A DNA stretch of 64,000 nucleotides from Thysanoteuthis rhombus (GCA_963457665.1 OY735227.1:43932742-43996741); one strand, 5' to 3'; counted from the first letter of the stretch, positions 31,940-42,480 are shown. The notes: generated from the sequence alone by a model not told the origin. Numbers and translations: made by a program.

Positions 31940-32165
31940 TCTCTCCCCTGCGTGCACGAACGAGGCGGGGAGGAAAGAGCAAGGGACAGGTGTATGTTAC
32001 TAATACTATATAGTGTCGAGATCGTCATCTAACATTTGCCTGACTACTGCAGACGATCACATGCAACAGAGGTAGACCGTACGTGCGGGCGGCGCGCGGG
32101 TGCACGCGCTTGCATTTTTACTGCCTGCCTGTTTAGGGTCCCTCCGCCTGCTAAACCCTGGTGTT
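31940..32165 (+). promoter_or_regulatory. Possible GC-rich promoter region
   Basis: This stretch has far more CpG and GC than most of the window (GAACGAGGCGGGGAGG, TACGTGCGGGCGGCGCGCGG, GCACGCGCTTGC). It lies about 0.7-0.9 kb upstream of the candidate coding exon at 32846. A promoter or first untranslated exon would fit, but no TATA box or initiator can be assigned. Confidence 0.35.
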
Positions 32166-32845
32166 TACTGTTTTACAACAACTGAAAACAAAATAACGTT
32201 GCACATCTTACAAGAAGAATAGTGCTACCAACAACAACAGCACCTAAAAAACAAACCCAACCAAGTAAAAGTAAAAGTACTCTCTGCGCTGCCTCTAACC
32301 AAGCTTGGAAGGAAATTGAAAACTTAGAAGTTTTGGCATCAGATTTCGGTTAGAAATTTAAAGATAAGTAAGCGATTAAAAAAAGAGGACTGGCCGCCTC
32401 TTAAGTCAGGTGTTTGTATATGTATATATCTATTTACTTTCTCTCAAGCCATCCGTACGTAATATTTGCTGTTTTTTCTTCTGCCAACTAACTACACTTT
32501 ATGGAATTCTGCAGCAGCTTGGACAGGTGTGTAAAAGGTTTTAAAAGGAAACAAAACAAAACTTGGAAATATAAAGAAGAAGGAATGAGAAAAACACAAT
32601 TCGTTGGAATATAAAATATAAAATATTACCAACTCCCAGCCAGATTCTTTTTAAAAATACCCGAGAAGAAATAAAGTAAATGATTTGTTCATCTTACTAA
32701 AGAGTAACGGAAAAGAGATAAGAGATGCTTTACTACAAGCAACAGTGATTTGTTTTCAAATTATTGAAGAAACAAATTCAAAGCAGTGTTTCCTCTCTAA
32801 AACCACCTCTAACTCCAAAAATATCTCCCGGGATAATCCACAGAG

Positions 32846-32971
32846 ATGCGCTGGCTAAATGACTTCAGTAGTTGGATCAAGGGTCTTCGGACACGGTTTG
32901 GACACAAGCCGACGAGAAAAGGTCGTCCAAGACCAGCCTCGGACTTTTTTGTTGAATATAACTTTCCCCGG
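32846..32971 (+). CDS. Candidate first coding exon, unidentified gene
   Basis: A frame of 42 codons starts at ATG 32846 and ends at CGG, followed by a consensus splice donor (CGG|GTAAGATC at 32971/32972), giving a phase-0 intron. An in-frame TAA lies four codons upstream (CCGGGATAATCC), so this ATG is the first in its frame; a G at position -3 gives a usable context. The peptide begins MRWLNDFSSWIKGLRTRFGH, is rich in basic residues (KPTRKGRPRP) and ends FFVEYNFPR. The exon is GC-richer than the surroundings, and a T-rich intron start follows. About 0.8 kb upstream lies a CpG-rich stretch. I do not recognise the protein. The following exons are not seen in the next 31 kb, so the intron would be long, or the call wrong. 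Confidence 0.45.
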
Positions 32972-33147
32972 GTAAGATCATATTTTCATTTTCTTTTTTT
33001 CTTTTCTTTTTTTCTTTTTTCTTTATTTTTTTTTCCCCCAAATAGTCACGTTAGTCATCTCAAACAGAAGACGTACACAGGCATTTAGAGTTTAAACAAG
33101 TTTCTTCCGAGCAATTAATTTTTTGCAAGTATTTACCTTCATTGAAA

Positions 33148-33605
33148 ATCCGTAGCCACCAAAAATGGTGGAGGGTTCTATCCTTTTTAGATGTGCGTGT
33201 GTTTGTGTGTTCCAACCCTCCTGGTCATACCGTTTAGTCTACAGACTTGAAAATTGACATCAGTACTCCACTAGACCTCATCTAAAGTATATTGTTTTTG
33301 TTATTGAAAACCTTTTTTTGATCTTCTTGGTGCCTTAATTTAATGGATTTATTGATAATTTCTAGATTCTCCTGAATCTAGATGTTTCTAGATGTTTTTT
33401 TAGTCTATTTTTTAAGTGTCCCTGTGGAAATAACATCTAGATTCTGGATAATCTTCTAGATATTTTCTTACTCTATTTTAGATGTTTCCAATCGAAAACG
33501 CCTGTGATATCATTAATATATTTTATTCTGACTATATTTTTTCTTTGATGAAATCTTTTTTACATTTGCCGCTATGGTTGTTCAGTTACTGACTGTGACG
33601 GCGAA
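33148..33605 (+). repeat. Family C repeat with terminal inverted repeats, copy 1 of 3
   Basis: Blocks in order: CGTAGCCACCAAAAATGGTG, TCTATCCTTTTTAG, GTGTGTTCC, CTACAGACTTGAAAATTG, CATCAGTACTCCACTAGACC, GATTCTCCTGAATCTAGAT, CTATTTTAGATGTTTCCAAT, GAAAACGCC and CGCTATGGTTGTTCAGTTA. The same order occurs at 58480-58905 (direct) and 54285-54690 (inverted). The outer motifs (AACAACCGTAGC and its inverse) form terminal inverted repeats best seen in the 58.5 kb copy. Confidence 0.8.
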
Positions 33606-33689
33606 TCTTGACTGTTGTTGCTTTTTTTTATTTATTTATTTTTTCAAACCCTTGAACTCCGATCTCTTTAACGGTTTGATTTGGACGGG

Positions 33690-33790
33690 TGCTCGCTACT
33701 GAGTTCCAGTAGTTCAGTGGTAAGAACTGTCGTGCGTTCAGCGAACCTCCCTCTGGCATAGAGGGTCGTGACATCAATTCTCACCTGGAA
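33690..33790 (+). repeat. Possible tRNA-derived SINE head
   Basis: CCAGTAGTTCAGTGGTAAGA resembles an A box region. The downstream GGTCGTGACATCAATTCTC is only a weak B box. A gene-length spacing of about 60 bp separates them. Low confidence. Confidence 0.35.
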
Positions 33791-34333
33791 TTTACTCACT
33801 GTTGAAGGGAACCCGGCCTGATTTTAGTTGCGATAAAAAGCAACCATAATTCTGATTTAAGTAAACAGTAGCAAAAATTAATGTTATTGATTTACAATAT
33901 TTCATCTAATAAAATAAATAAAAGTTTATTTCTCTTTCGTCAACATAATTTTGGAAAGTCTTTTTTCTGAACATTTTATAAGAAAAATCTTATGTTATTG
34001 TTTATAATGTCAAGTAGAGTTATTAACATTCCAACTTTTGCTCGAACAACCGAATTTTTTCTTCCCACCTTTAATGCTGTCAGTATAACGTTCCAGCCGA
34101 TCTATTCTTCAGCCAGCATCAGGTGCATAATTCAAAACAAGGGTCATACATTTTTTTTCCATTTTTTTTTTTTTGTGTGTGTGCATCTTAAGTTTCAAGC
34201 TCAGTGGTATCAAAACCTAATCTAGGCACCTACACAAGAATGCTAAATAGTTGGAAAACCGTGCGTGTCTGTGTGATAATATCTCTGTTTGTCTCCATTG
34301 TAGGATTAGGTCAGGTCTGTATTTGCGTGTTAA

Positions 34334-34567
34334 CATAGGCGTACGAGCTAGGGGTAGGAACTGCCCCACCCCATTCAGGCAACACAGTGGGCAAAATTCG
34401 GGCAATTGATATTTTTACTACCCCAAAAGACAAAAAAAATATTTCTTTTGAGCTATAAGTTGTGTGGTTTGTACTAAATGTATATCGACAAAGGATAAAA
34501 AGACTTTTCTTATTGGAAATCAGCCCTTGTTTTCCTAAGCTCTGTAAAATTTCCATGTTCGCCTATG
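34334..34567. mobile_element. hAT-like MITE with target duplication
   Basis: The ends are CATAGGCGTAC and, inverted, CATAGGCGAAC. The flanking 8-mers are CGTGTTAA (34326-34333) and AGTGTTAA (34568-34575), identical at seven positions. The left interior has GAGCTAGGGGTAGG / CTGCCCCACCCC. No coding capacity. Confidence 0.7.
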
Positions 34568-34959
34568 AGTGTTAATCCATTTTCTATAACTTTGAGTAGA
34601 GTCATTAACAAAAGTAAAGTAAAAAAGGTTTTCCTCGTCCCTTGGATTACACCAGACGAGGACTGAAGAATGGATTTGCCGAAAGGTTGTATTTACAACA
34701 TAAAAGATGAGAAGAGATTTGATTATAGGAACAAAAGTTTGCATCTTATGCTTTTTAAATTGAATAGTTCACTCGTGCGCTCAAAAATGAAGTTACATAT
34801 ATGGATACACATTGTATTTTTTTCACGTGGATGTAAAATTTGCATTGCAGTGAGCTTTGAGAATAACGTTCTGTTGGCCACAAATGGATTTGAAAAAAGA
34901 ATTGTTTTCGTTTTTATTACTTTTTATATTTTTGCCATTCTTTAAATTCGGCATTTTTA

Positions 34960-35095
34960 TTGCGTCATCATAACATGAATGAAATTCTATTTTCCTACGT
35001 CCATTGCGTGAATATAATTCTACTTACTACGTCAGTAATGTCCCTTTGCGTGACAAAAACATCTGCACGTCGATAATTATTATATATGTGGATAG
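34960..35095 (+). repeat. Interspersed repeat, copy 1 of 2
   Basis: GAATGAAATTCTATTTTCCTA, a TAATTCTACTTACTACGTCAG block, ATGTCCCTT and CATCTGCACGTCGATAATTA recur in the same order at 63165-63290. Element type is unknown. Confidence 0.6.
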
Positions 35096-35099
35096 ATAT

Positions 35100-36835
35100 A
35101 GTTCAATCATCAGTACAAGGTGTGAAAGGCTTAAACATTTGCAGTATTCCGAAGCTACAATATTATTGATGCTTACTACAAATACGATCTTAGATTATAG
35201 AAAATGTCGCTTTCAAAATACCTATTTATTCAGAGTGTATAAACATAAGTTGTTTTTATTGTTAGCAAAAAACAAAGCATGTGTAATTTGGCCATCTATA
35301 ATGTTCTGGTTTGCTTGAAGGACTTGTAGAAATTCCATGGCACATCTTTCCAATTCAGGAATAAAACGAAAAATCTGTATATTTTAATAATTATTCAATC
35401 TTTTTATAAATATGAGTGCCTCTGCATCGGAATTGCCGGTAAAAAAAAAACAATTATCAACAAAGAAACGCCATTGTATATTAGGAACTGTTGGCAGATG
35501 ACAAGAAAAAAAGATTATTAATAAAAAATAAGCCATTATTGTTTTGGACTGTGCAACTTAATGACCGAGTCGGGTCGCTGTTTTTATCGTATGCTTGTGT
35601 ATTAATTAAAAGAAGCATCATTTTAAAAATTCGGACACCCTAGCCATCTTTGCTGTAAGGTACGTTTTTCTGTATTTATAACCACTTTTCTAATTTATGA
35701 TAGATTTCATAGATCATTTAAATTTGTGGAGATCACCTCAAAAATGGTGGCCCAGTTCGGTAATTGACTTACCTGTATAATCAGAAACTTTCATGCTTCA
35801 ATTTTGATTATCTGAGCGATGCAAAGATCTACTTGCAGAACTCACTTGGCATTTGGAGTTTCCAACATTCATGGGTTCTTCCAACGAAGTTGCTTCATAG
35901 ATTAACGGATTAAGCAGAACTTCGGTGCAGGAGACTTGTGGACTAAGATTCAACTTTTGTATATATCGAACTATCAAAAGTGTCGTTACACTGGCTTCGG
36001 CTTCAGTCGTTCCTGTTTAGAAAACTGGCCCCCAAAGTTTCAAATTACAGAAATTCTACAACAGTCTAAATTGGTTAAAATATTTGAATGTATTGAGATA
36101 ATTAAATGATATTCCCTTTAAAATTTATCATAAGTACTAAAAATTAAATTCATGTTGACTCCACCCTCTTTAGTATAAATGGAACTGTTACTACATAATG
36201 AAGTTTTGGGCTAATTTAAGTAATTGGATTGTTCACAGGACCATTAAAGTAAAGACCAGGCGGATTCAGATATGATGCCATGGCCGATTGTATTGTGAAT
36301 AAAACCTGGTTTTTATTGAAGGTTATCGACTGCTCACTGATTACGCGAGCAGCGATACTACCACGACGAGATTGGCTAAAGTTGTGGCCCCCTGGTTTGA
36401 AACCATTCCTCTATTTCCTCTTGGTCAAATCATAAACAGTTCCTGACACACAATGACATCTTTTTATGTATGATTATTTTGTTTTCTGGTCGTACTTCAG
36501 ACGCAGAGACATTGTATTATCTTACTTTTTTTAACAATCTTAAACAGTGAGAATTGATTTTGTCTAAGGTTTAAATTATTGTAGATATGGAAATGATCTT
36601 TATTTATCCTCAAATGTACACATGGATACATATTACCTTTATCTTATGTAGATATTTTATATTCTATCGGATAATTATTTCCATAAATGTACACCTTCTC
36701 TGATTTACTGACTCCACTATCACAACTTATGTTAATACCCCTGGATCCATTAATGGTTTGCATCTACATAGGGCCTTTCAATATGCATAGCAATTCCAGT
36801 ATTCAGAAAATAGAACATTTTCTATAGCTAGAATT
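35100..36835. other. AT-rich sequence, no gene recognised
   Basis: Contains GC-richer patches at 36250-36410 (GCGAGCAGCGATACTACCAC) without a supported frame. No shared repeats were found. Confidence 0.4.
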
Positions 36836-36837
36836 GC

Positions 36838-36839
<2 letters not shown>

Positions 36840-36898
<59 letters not shown>
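36840..36898. repeat. (TA)n microsatellite
   Basis: About 58 bp of pure TA repeat. Confidence 0.95.
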
Positions 36899-36900
<2 letters not shown>

Positions 36901-37269
36901 TTCAGTATCTATTTGTTGTTGAATAATGTGTACATGATTGAAAGTCAGACATCAACTCTGGTTGATGATGCATTATTCCAGGGGCTTGAGGTAACGAGAG
37001 AAAAATAGATCGTAGCTCATGTTTAAAATAGCATATTTCAAATTTAATGGTTGTCGAAAAATGAATCCAACAAAAAATGACTAATTTACTGTTTCGTCAA
37101 TTTAAACATAAGAATAGATTGCAAATTATGAGCCATTTTAAAACTAAAATGATAGGGTTATTTATAAATGGATTGTCATCTCCGAATATCTGAAGTGCTC
37201 TGCCTAGGATCAGTGATACTCCCCAGTTGTCTTTTTAGGATCACAGAGTGATATCTTCATGCAGTGTAT

Positions 37270-37540
37270 TCTTTGGTAGTTCTGCGCCGGTGCAATAATG
37301 GCCGATGATGGTCTAAGAGCAAGAGGCCTAGGATTCGTACTGTGGCCTCAAAAAATAACCCAGCCCAGACTCGTAAGCCCCGGGGAGGCACCTTCCCGTT
37401 TCATTAAAAGGGAAAGGTCGGGCTTGACCTGACGCCTCACAACACCAGTTGCAGGGACTGGAGCAATTTTTTTAGCTTTCCCGTTCATGGAACCCCCACA
37501 TTAAACTGACCTTGTGTCACATCTTGCACTCATGGGGAAT
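37270..37540. other. GC-richer island, unclassified
   Basis: Contains TGCGCCGGTGCAATAATGGC, CCCCGGGGAGGCACC and GTCGGGCTTGACCTGACGCC. It looks like a fragment of an old repeat; no coding frame is supported and no second copy is in the window. Confidence 0.3.
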
Positions 37541-37684
37541 AGAATAAATACGTATCACAGAGCAGTATATGCATACGCACTGAAAAGTGCTCTGCACAAA
37601 AAAAGATATCCACGTTTTGAGGAACACAATACGTATTCATATGTATATGAAAATAATACTTAGGGATCTTTTCAGGTCAGATAC

Positions 37685-38125
37685 TGATGGGTTCTCTCCC
37701 AGATTTTAAACTCCCTCTAGTGTTCGTGATTTCCGATAGTCATTTTAATTTCCACCTCATGATAATCATACAAAATCTCCTGATTCTCCCAATATTTATC
37801 CTGGTGATTTTTTCAAAGGTGTTTATTGTCTTTATTTACTTAAACAACATGTTCCGTCATAGAGTTCAACGCGTTTGCTGATTAGACAGAAATGGCGTTT
37901 CACCTTATCGCAGTTCGTGCAAGTACCGGGAAGAAAATTCTTGATGTGAAAAAAATATAGGATTTGGCCATCCAGGCCTCATAGTTAATCCATCTCTGTT
38001 ATGATCCAGTACCAATCCATTCTCAAAATTGTCCATCGTAACTTTCTGTGACTTTTCGTCAAGTTCAGTTCTCTGTAACCTGTCGAATTTACAATTCTGA
38101 ATAAGCATCCCTGATATCAAACACT
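37685..38125 (-). pseudogene. LINE C-terminal remnant, first of an adjacent pair
   Basis: This is homologous at the DNA level to the copy at 38285-38700. Shared plus-strand blocks include GGCGTTTCNCCTNAT, GCANTNCNNGCAAGTA, CAGCAAAC read inverted, and TTTTAATTTCCNCNT. The frame is broken many times, so no protein motif survives whole. Compared with its neighbour, this copy is more decayed. Both are oriented minus and separated by a (TA)n tract. Confidence 0.6.

Positions 38126-38128
<3 letters not shown>

Positions 38129-38171
<43 letters not shown>
38129..38171. repeat. (TA)n microsatellite
   Basis: TA repeat with one GTA interruption, between two related LINE remnants. Confidence 0.95.
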
Positions 38172-38284
38172 CCTACATTGTGATGGGAAACCAACAAAGC
38201 CTGGTGATATTAGCTAAATATAACTTAAGATAATTAAAAGATCACTTCCAGTCAAGCTCCCGACGGGTCCTCTCCACTTAAACT

Positions 38285-38700
38285 CCTTACTTTGTGACTT
38301 CAAGTAGATATTTTAATTTCCGCTTTATAATTGTCAGACAAAATCTCCTGATAACAATATGTTTCAGTAGAGAGTTCCATATGTTTGCTGATCGGAAAGA
38401 AAAGGCGTTTCGTCCTATTGCATTCCTCGCAAGTATTGGTGAGATTTTCATATGATGTGTCTTGGAACTTGAGCGATATGTCAAGTCCTCCCCCATACGG
38501 ATGAAGTTCACTGCTGACCTGTCATTTGATCCTGACACTATCTTGAGCATCTCAACCATTTCACCCCTGATACACCGATAGGTTAGTGTTGATAGCTCCA
38601 GTGCTCATAGCTTTTCCGGGTATTTCAAATTCTTTACGTTTTTTAGTGGCCCTTTTTCGAACGCACTCCAGAACTATAGAAGGAAAATACAATGAACTAG
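38285..38700 (-). pseudogene. LINE C-terminal remnant, CR1/L2/jockey-like, second of pair
   Basis: The minus strand reads VRKRATK, then after frame changes LELSTLTYRCIRGEMVEM, LKIVSGSNDRSAVNFIRMGE, HHMKISPILARNAIGRNAF, FRSANIWNSLLKHIV and IIKRKLKYLLE. This matches the terminal region of non-LTR elements with the pattern L..L...RRGDMIE.YKI.TG ... TRGH..KL ... R...F..R....WNSLP..VV ... FK..LD. The frame between the first and later blocks is broken and a stop replaces one residue (EKL*ALEL). The catalytic domain is absent. The (TA)n tract at 38752 lies just upstream of its 5' break. Confidence 0.8.
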
Positions 38701-38750
38701 CGTGTATATAGTCAATTGGGTGGATGACGGGTTTATTATGTGTGCTATAA

Positions 38751-38751
<1 letters not shown>

Positions 38752-38831
<80 letters not shown>
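38752..38831. repeat. (TA)n microsatellite
   Basis: About 80 bp of pure TA repeat. Confidence 0.95.
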
Positions 38832-38833
<2 letters not shown>

Positions 38834-39094
38834 CAGCCATCCATTCAATTAACTACCACCCCACCTTACCACAACTCACCATCTCATCACAAAAACACCT
38901 CAGTCTTGGAGAAGTTCTGTTGAGGAGTGAAACGTCAAAATAAAGAGTCATTAGTCTCAGTAAGTCTTCCGATATTCTCATTTCACTCATATATTCTGAT
39001 TAAGCATAATCAATACCAATACATTGATCATATACATATATATATATTTTTTGTGTATAGCATATTCAAATGAGCAAGTAAATACTACACTCTA

Positions 39095-39410
39095 ATCCGA
39101 GGCGGAAGTGTAGTGAGAGGGCATTTAGCGCGCTTGTGTACTGTGTGATCATCGTATTCATAATGACCAAGCCTGTACAATTCCTTACGCCCTGCACAGG
39201 TTTTTTTTCAATACTTCACCTCACCCAGGTCTGTCAGTGTCCCGTTGTCCAGATTTGTCCTCCTATGTAGATTATTTTTTAAAGTTGAAGCGATGCAGAT
39301 ATAGATGTGTGAGACCTCAACGTGAGTTCCTTGAAGGGACTAAGGCGTTATTGCTTCAAGAAGGCAATTGTTTTCTTAATATCAATGTTACTATCAAATG
39401 ATTGTAGCAA
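39095..39410 (+). pseudogene. Mariner transposase remnant, second copy
   Basis: It follows the same order as 27030-27500: an ATTCATAATGACCAAGCC start-like block, a T run, then RCPDLSSYVDYFLKLK (the CPD...D.F..KLK region of mariner, with the CDFW motif damaged) and, after a deletion, CVRPQREFLEGTKA. An internal deletion removes the segment that reads FQTVDEIKENATK in the first copy. Dead copy. Confidence 0.7.
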
Positions 39411-39415
39411 GACCT

Positions 39416-39418
<3 letters not shown>

Positions 39419-39453
<35 letters not shown>
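39419..39453. repeat. (CA)n microsatellite
   Basis: ACACAC repeat directly after the mariner remnant. Confidence 0.95.
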
Positions 39454-39456
<3 letters not shown>

Positions 39457-39689
39457 TGAAGTAATGGATTCGCTACACAAACATATTTATGTTTCTGCCC
39501 TTTTGGGCTTCTTCAGGCGAACGATTCGATTTATTCGGATCTCTGTTTAAAACGTTATTGGGAGATGTGTCCCTTTTCTGGTTGGAATGCTTGTGTGTCG
39601 AGCACTTTATGAAATAAACCCATCACACGTTGTCTATTGAATTACTGATTTGTACTTTGATATAAAATATATGTGTACGTGTGCAGCTT

Positions 39690-39800
39690 AGCTTCGTGAA
39701 CGAAGATTCTCCATCGCAGTCGGACTATAGACTTGTGCAGAATAACCCTCCAGCCTGAGCAATGAAGTTTCAGGGTGAAGTGCTTGTTGGTGATTTTCCA
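39690..39800 (-). repeat. Interspersed repeat ending at microsatellite, copy 2 of 3
   Basis: On the minus strand it reads TTCATTGCTCAGGCTGGAGG, GTTATTCTGCACA, GTCTATAGTCCGACTG and GAAGCTAAGCTGCACACG, matching 22760-22850. It faces the copy at 39925-39990. Confidence 0.6.
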
Positions 39801-39837
39801 AGTGAATTCTTTAAAACCTTGTAAACATATATAGAGA

Positions 39838-39858
39838 TAGATAGATAGATAGATAAAT
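39838..39858. repeat. (GATA)n short microsatellite
   Basis: Five or so GATA units. Confidence 0.85.
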
Positions 39859-39924
39859 AGATTGTTGGGGGAAACTGCCATAGCAAGTGGATGATAAGGC
39901 TTGTTCAATATATATATATATATC

Positions 39925-40015
39925 ACACAGGCCCACCGTCTATGGTCCTATTGCTGTGGCAATCTTTGTCTGCGAAGCCAAGCCATTCATATATATATAT
40001 ATATATATATATATT
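39925..40015 (+). repeat. Interspersed repeat ending in (TA)n, copy 3 of 3
   Basis: ACCGTCTATGGTCCTATTG, then GCGAAGCCAAGCCATTC, ending in TATATA at 39990-40014. Another short TA tract precedes it (39905-39924). Confidence 0.6.
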
Positions 40016-40079
40016 CTTTGAATTGGATTGTGTTCCTCATTGTCATAGAAACTTTGCAGTGTTTATCATGCAATGATAT

Positions 40080-40780
40080 TGTTACATTATGTTATTCATC
40101 TTCTTTATATGATTTGTAACAGAATTCTTGAGTGCTTGGGGCTCAGACTTATTCTCAACCACCCACCACCTGACAAGAAGTGCTTACTTCTCCCAACCCA
40201 GCCCAACATGTGTGACACAGCAGGTATGACCAATGCAGCACAACGTCAATGTGCAACAGCATATGTTTTGGTATCAGTCAGTGCAGGCATTCCTTATTTC
40301 AGATGGCTTGGTGAATTGGTAGGCATCTCTGACAGGGAGGTGGGAAACAAATAAACACTTCAGAAAGACCCGAAAATAAAAACCACTCTACACTGACGCA
40401 AAATGGGACGTGCACAACGGATTGTAGACTATGTAGCCTCACCTGCCTGCTAAACAAAGTTCTGTCTTTTAGTAAATGTCAAAAATTAGCATCTATTGTC
40501 TTTTCATATTAAGCCAGTAAGTAGAACTGTTTTCATCATGAAAGGAATACTAAGGCTTATTCACAAAACTATTAGGCTATTAGAAAAGCAATCTTGCATT
40601 TATAAAAAAGGAATTAACACTTAAATTCATATTTTAAAGAATTCTTGTCTTGGATAAGGGGGAATAACTTCTGATCAGAGTTACTCCCCCTTACACTTTT
40701 AAGTAATTATTTTTTTTCAAATTTTAATTTTTTGTCAAACATCTGCACAAAGTTTGGAGTTGTTGTCAAGCTTAATTACA
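40080..40780. other. No gene recognised
   Basis: A 93-codon plus frame (40073-40354) contains PTQPNMCDTAGMTNAAQRQC but has no recognised family, splice sites or composition support. Confidence 0.3.
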
Positions 40781-40789
40781 AAGTCTGGA

Positions 40790-40985
40790 GTTGACTTTGT
40801 TTTCCGACCATAACAACAAGAAGAATATTCCTCACCAAAATTAGGAGAGTAAGATACGCAAAATCCACATTCCCTTACCATGATTTGAATTCGTGGCCAA
40901 CTGATTGCCAGTAGGCTGTTTTACTGATTGAGCTAAATTGACAAGTCTTGGATATTGATGAAAATTTATCCTAAACATATGCACA
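40790..40985 (-). repeat. SINE family B, copy 2 of 3
   Basis: The best copy. On the minus strand: ATCAATATCCAAGACTTGTC, A box TTTAGCTCAATCAGTAAAAC, CTACTGGCAATCAGTTGG, B box CGAATTCAAATCATGG, AGGGAATGTGGATTTTGCG, then GGTGAGGAATATTCTTC and TTGTTGTTATGGTCGGAAAA. A tRNA-derived head plus a unique body. Confidence 0.75.
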
Positions 40986-40989
40986 AGCT

Positions 40990-41935
40990 CATTTCATGCT
41001 GATAAAAAGAAACACTTACTTAAAAAATATGTATTTTTATAAATTTTTCATTCATTATGACCAGATTTGAATTAAGTTACATGAAGTGAGAGTTGTTAAA
41101 GAGAGATAGACAGCATCCATAAGAAAGAAAGAAAGACGTTATCCTAATGAGTGGCAAGATAATAAGTGAGAGGAAGAAAAAGAAATCATTTAGTTTTCAT
41201 GCTGCACTACGTTATATCATTCCGATTTTAAAAATCAATTCTCAAATTTAAAAAAAGAATACAAGAAAAAAGAAGGAAAGAAAATAGAGAAAGCAGATTA
41301 AACAGTGTTTACAACTAATGTATACACTTCATGGATAGATATTTATAACTTCTCCTTTGCCAATGGATTATGCTATATTTTTTTAATATTTTTCCTTTCA
41401 TTTTTGATACAATCATTATTTTTGTTTCGAATATTCTGACAGGGATTAAATTGAAAAATCAATTGGAAACAAATACTTTTTAATATTATCAACATTTTTT
41501 GTGCAGAAACAAATTTCAACTAATGTTGCCAAATGCTGTTGAAAATTGTAGAAACAATATGCAGGTTCTAAACAGGGTTTGTTCTTTTCCTTGTTTTCAT
41601 TCAAAATCCCAGATTCTCTCAAGAAGGTAGAAAAGAGTTTATTCCACTACAGGATGTGTTTTCATTACAGCAATACATTCAATAATGAAGTTAATTGGTC
41701 CCAAAATTTCCTCACATTGTTTGGAACCACACTGTTCAAGGTCTTATAATAATTTAATGTGTTTTTCCAGCTTATACTTAGTCTTATTTGCTTGTACAGA
41801 AATACCATGACCGCACTACCTCGTAACTCTCTCCAATCGAAACTGCTCTTTTTAAGGTATAGCTATACAAATAATGATGTTCATTCTCTTGAAAAATGAA
41901 TTTGACATTTATTACATTTGAACAGGTTGTTTATT
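40990..41935. other. AT-rich sequence, no gene recognised
   Basis: Nothing recognised apart from A/G-rich patches at 41120-41180 and 41260-41300. Confidence 0.4.
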
Positions 41936-41937
41936 TC

Positions 41938-41938
<1 letters not shown>

Positions 41939-42015
<77 letters not shown>
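41939..42015. repeat. (TA)n microsatellite with one interruption
   Basis: TA repeat broken by a single AATA step at 41969. Confidence 0.95.
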
Positions 42016-42017
<2 letters not shown>

Positions 42018-42042
42018 GAATTTTTGAGATGAGATATCATTA

Positions 42043-42176
42043 TTATTTCTATCATTATTCGGACTATCCTCATCTTGGTTGTTTTTCATACAACGTTTCG
42101 GCCATAGAGTACAATGGCCGAAACGTTGAATGAAAAACAACCAAGATGAGGATAGTCCGAATAATAATAGAAATAA
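42043..42176. repeat. Long near-perfect hairpin (63-bp arms, 8-nt loop)
   Basis: The left arm 42043-42105 (containing CGGACTATCCTCATCTTGG and CAACGTTTCGGCCAT-like ends) is the inverse of the right arm 42114-42176 with only two differences seen by eye. The loop is AGAGTACA. It sits between a (TA)n tract and a LINE tail. Such an arm identity suggests recent formation or maintained inversion. Confidence 0.9.
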
Positions 42177-42179
42177 AGT

Positions 42180-42480
42180 ATATACATCATTGTCATCATT
42201 ATCAGCCATCATAAGTCTACTGCTGGTCAAAAGCCTTTCCCATACCCCATCTTCTACAATACGTCTGCCATATCTTACTAGCAAACCTTCCTATCTCATA
42301 CCTCCATCTAGTGTCTGGTCTTTTCCTACTCTGTTTACTGTCCCTGGGCAGCAATCAGTTAGCCTTTTGCTAAATATGTTGTCGTCTCTTCTTGCTATGT
42401 GAACAGCTCATCTCCATTTTTGTTTGTATACCTAATATCCTTCCTTGGGTGTACACTTTTCAATGCACAGATACTATACA
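42180..42480 (-). pseudogene. LINE C-terminal remnant with GAT-rich tail
   Basis: On the minus strand it reads RYGRRIVEDGVWERLLTSSR followed by MMADNDDNDV, the translation of a 3' tail rich in GATGATAATG. Upstream residues include VNRVGKDQTLDGGMR in a changed frame. The (GAT)-rich tail on the plus strand (CATCATTGTCATCATTATC) is like those at 17571, 28538 and 52590, so this is probably the end of another non-LTR element. The exact clade is not clear. Confidence 0.5.

Noticed and set aside
33001-33088. Continuation of the candidate exon as a longer frame to 33088
   Set aside because: After 32971 the frame reads Phe/Leu/Ser from a T-rich tract, which looks like intron sequence after a splice donor.
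40073-40354. 93-codon plus-strand frame
   Set aside because: No recognisable family, start context or splice site; kept only as unassigned sequence.
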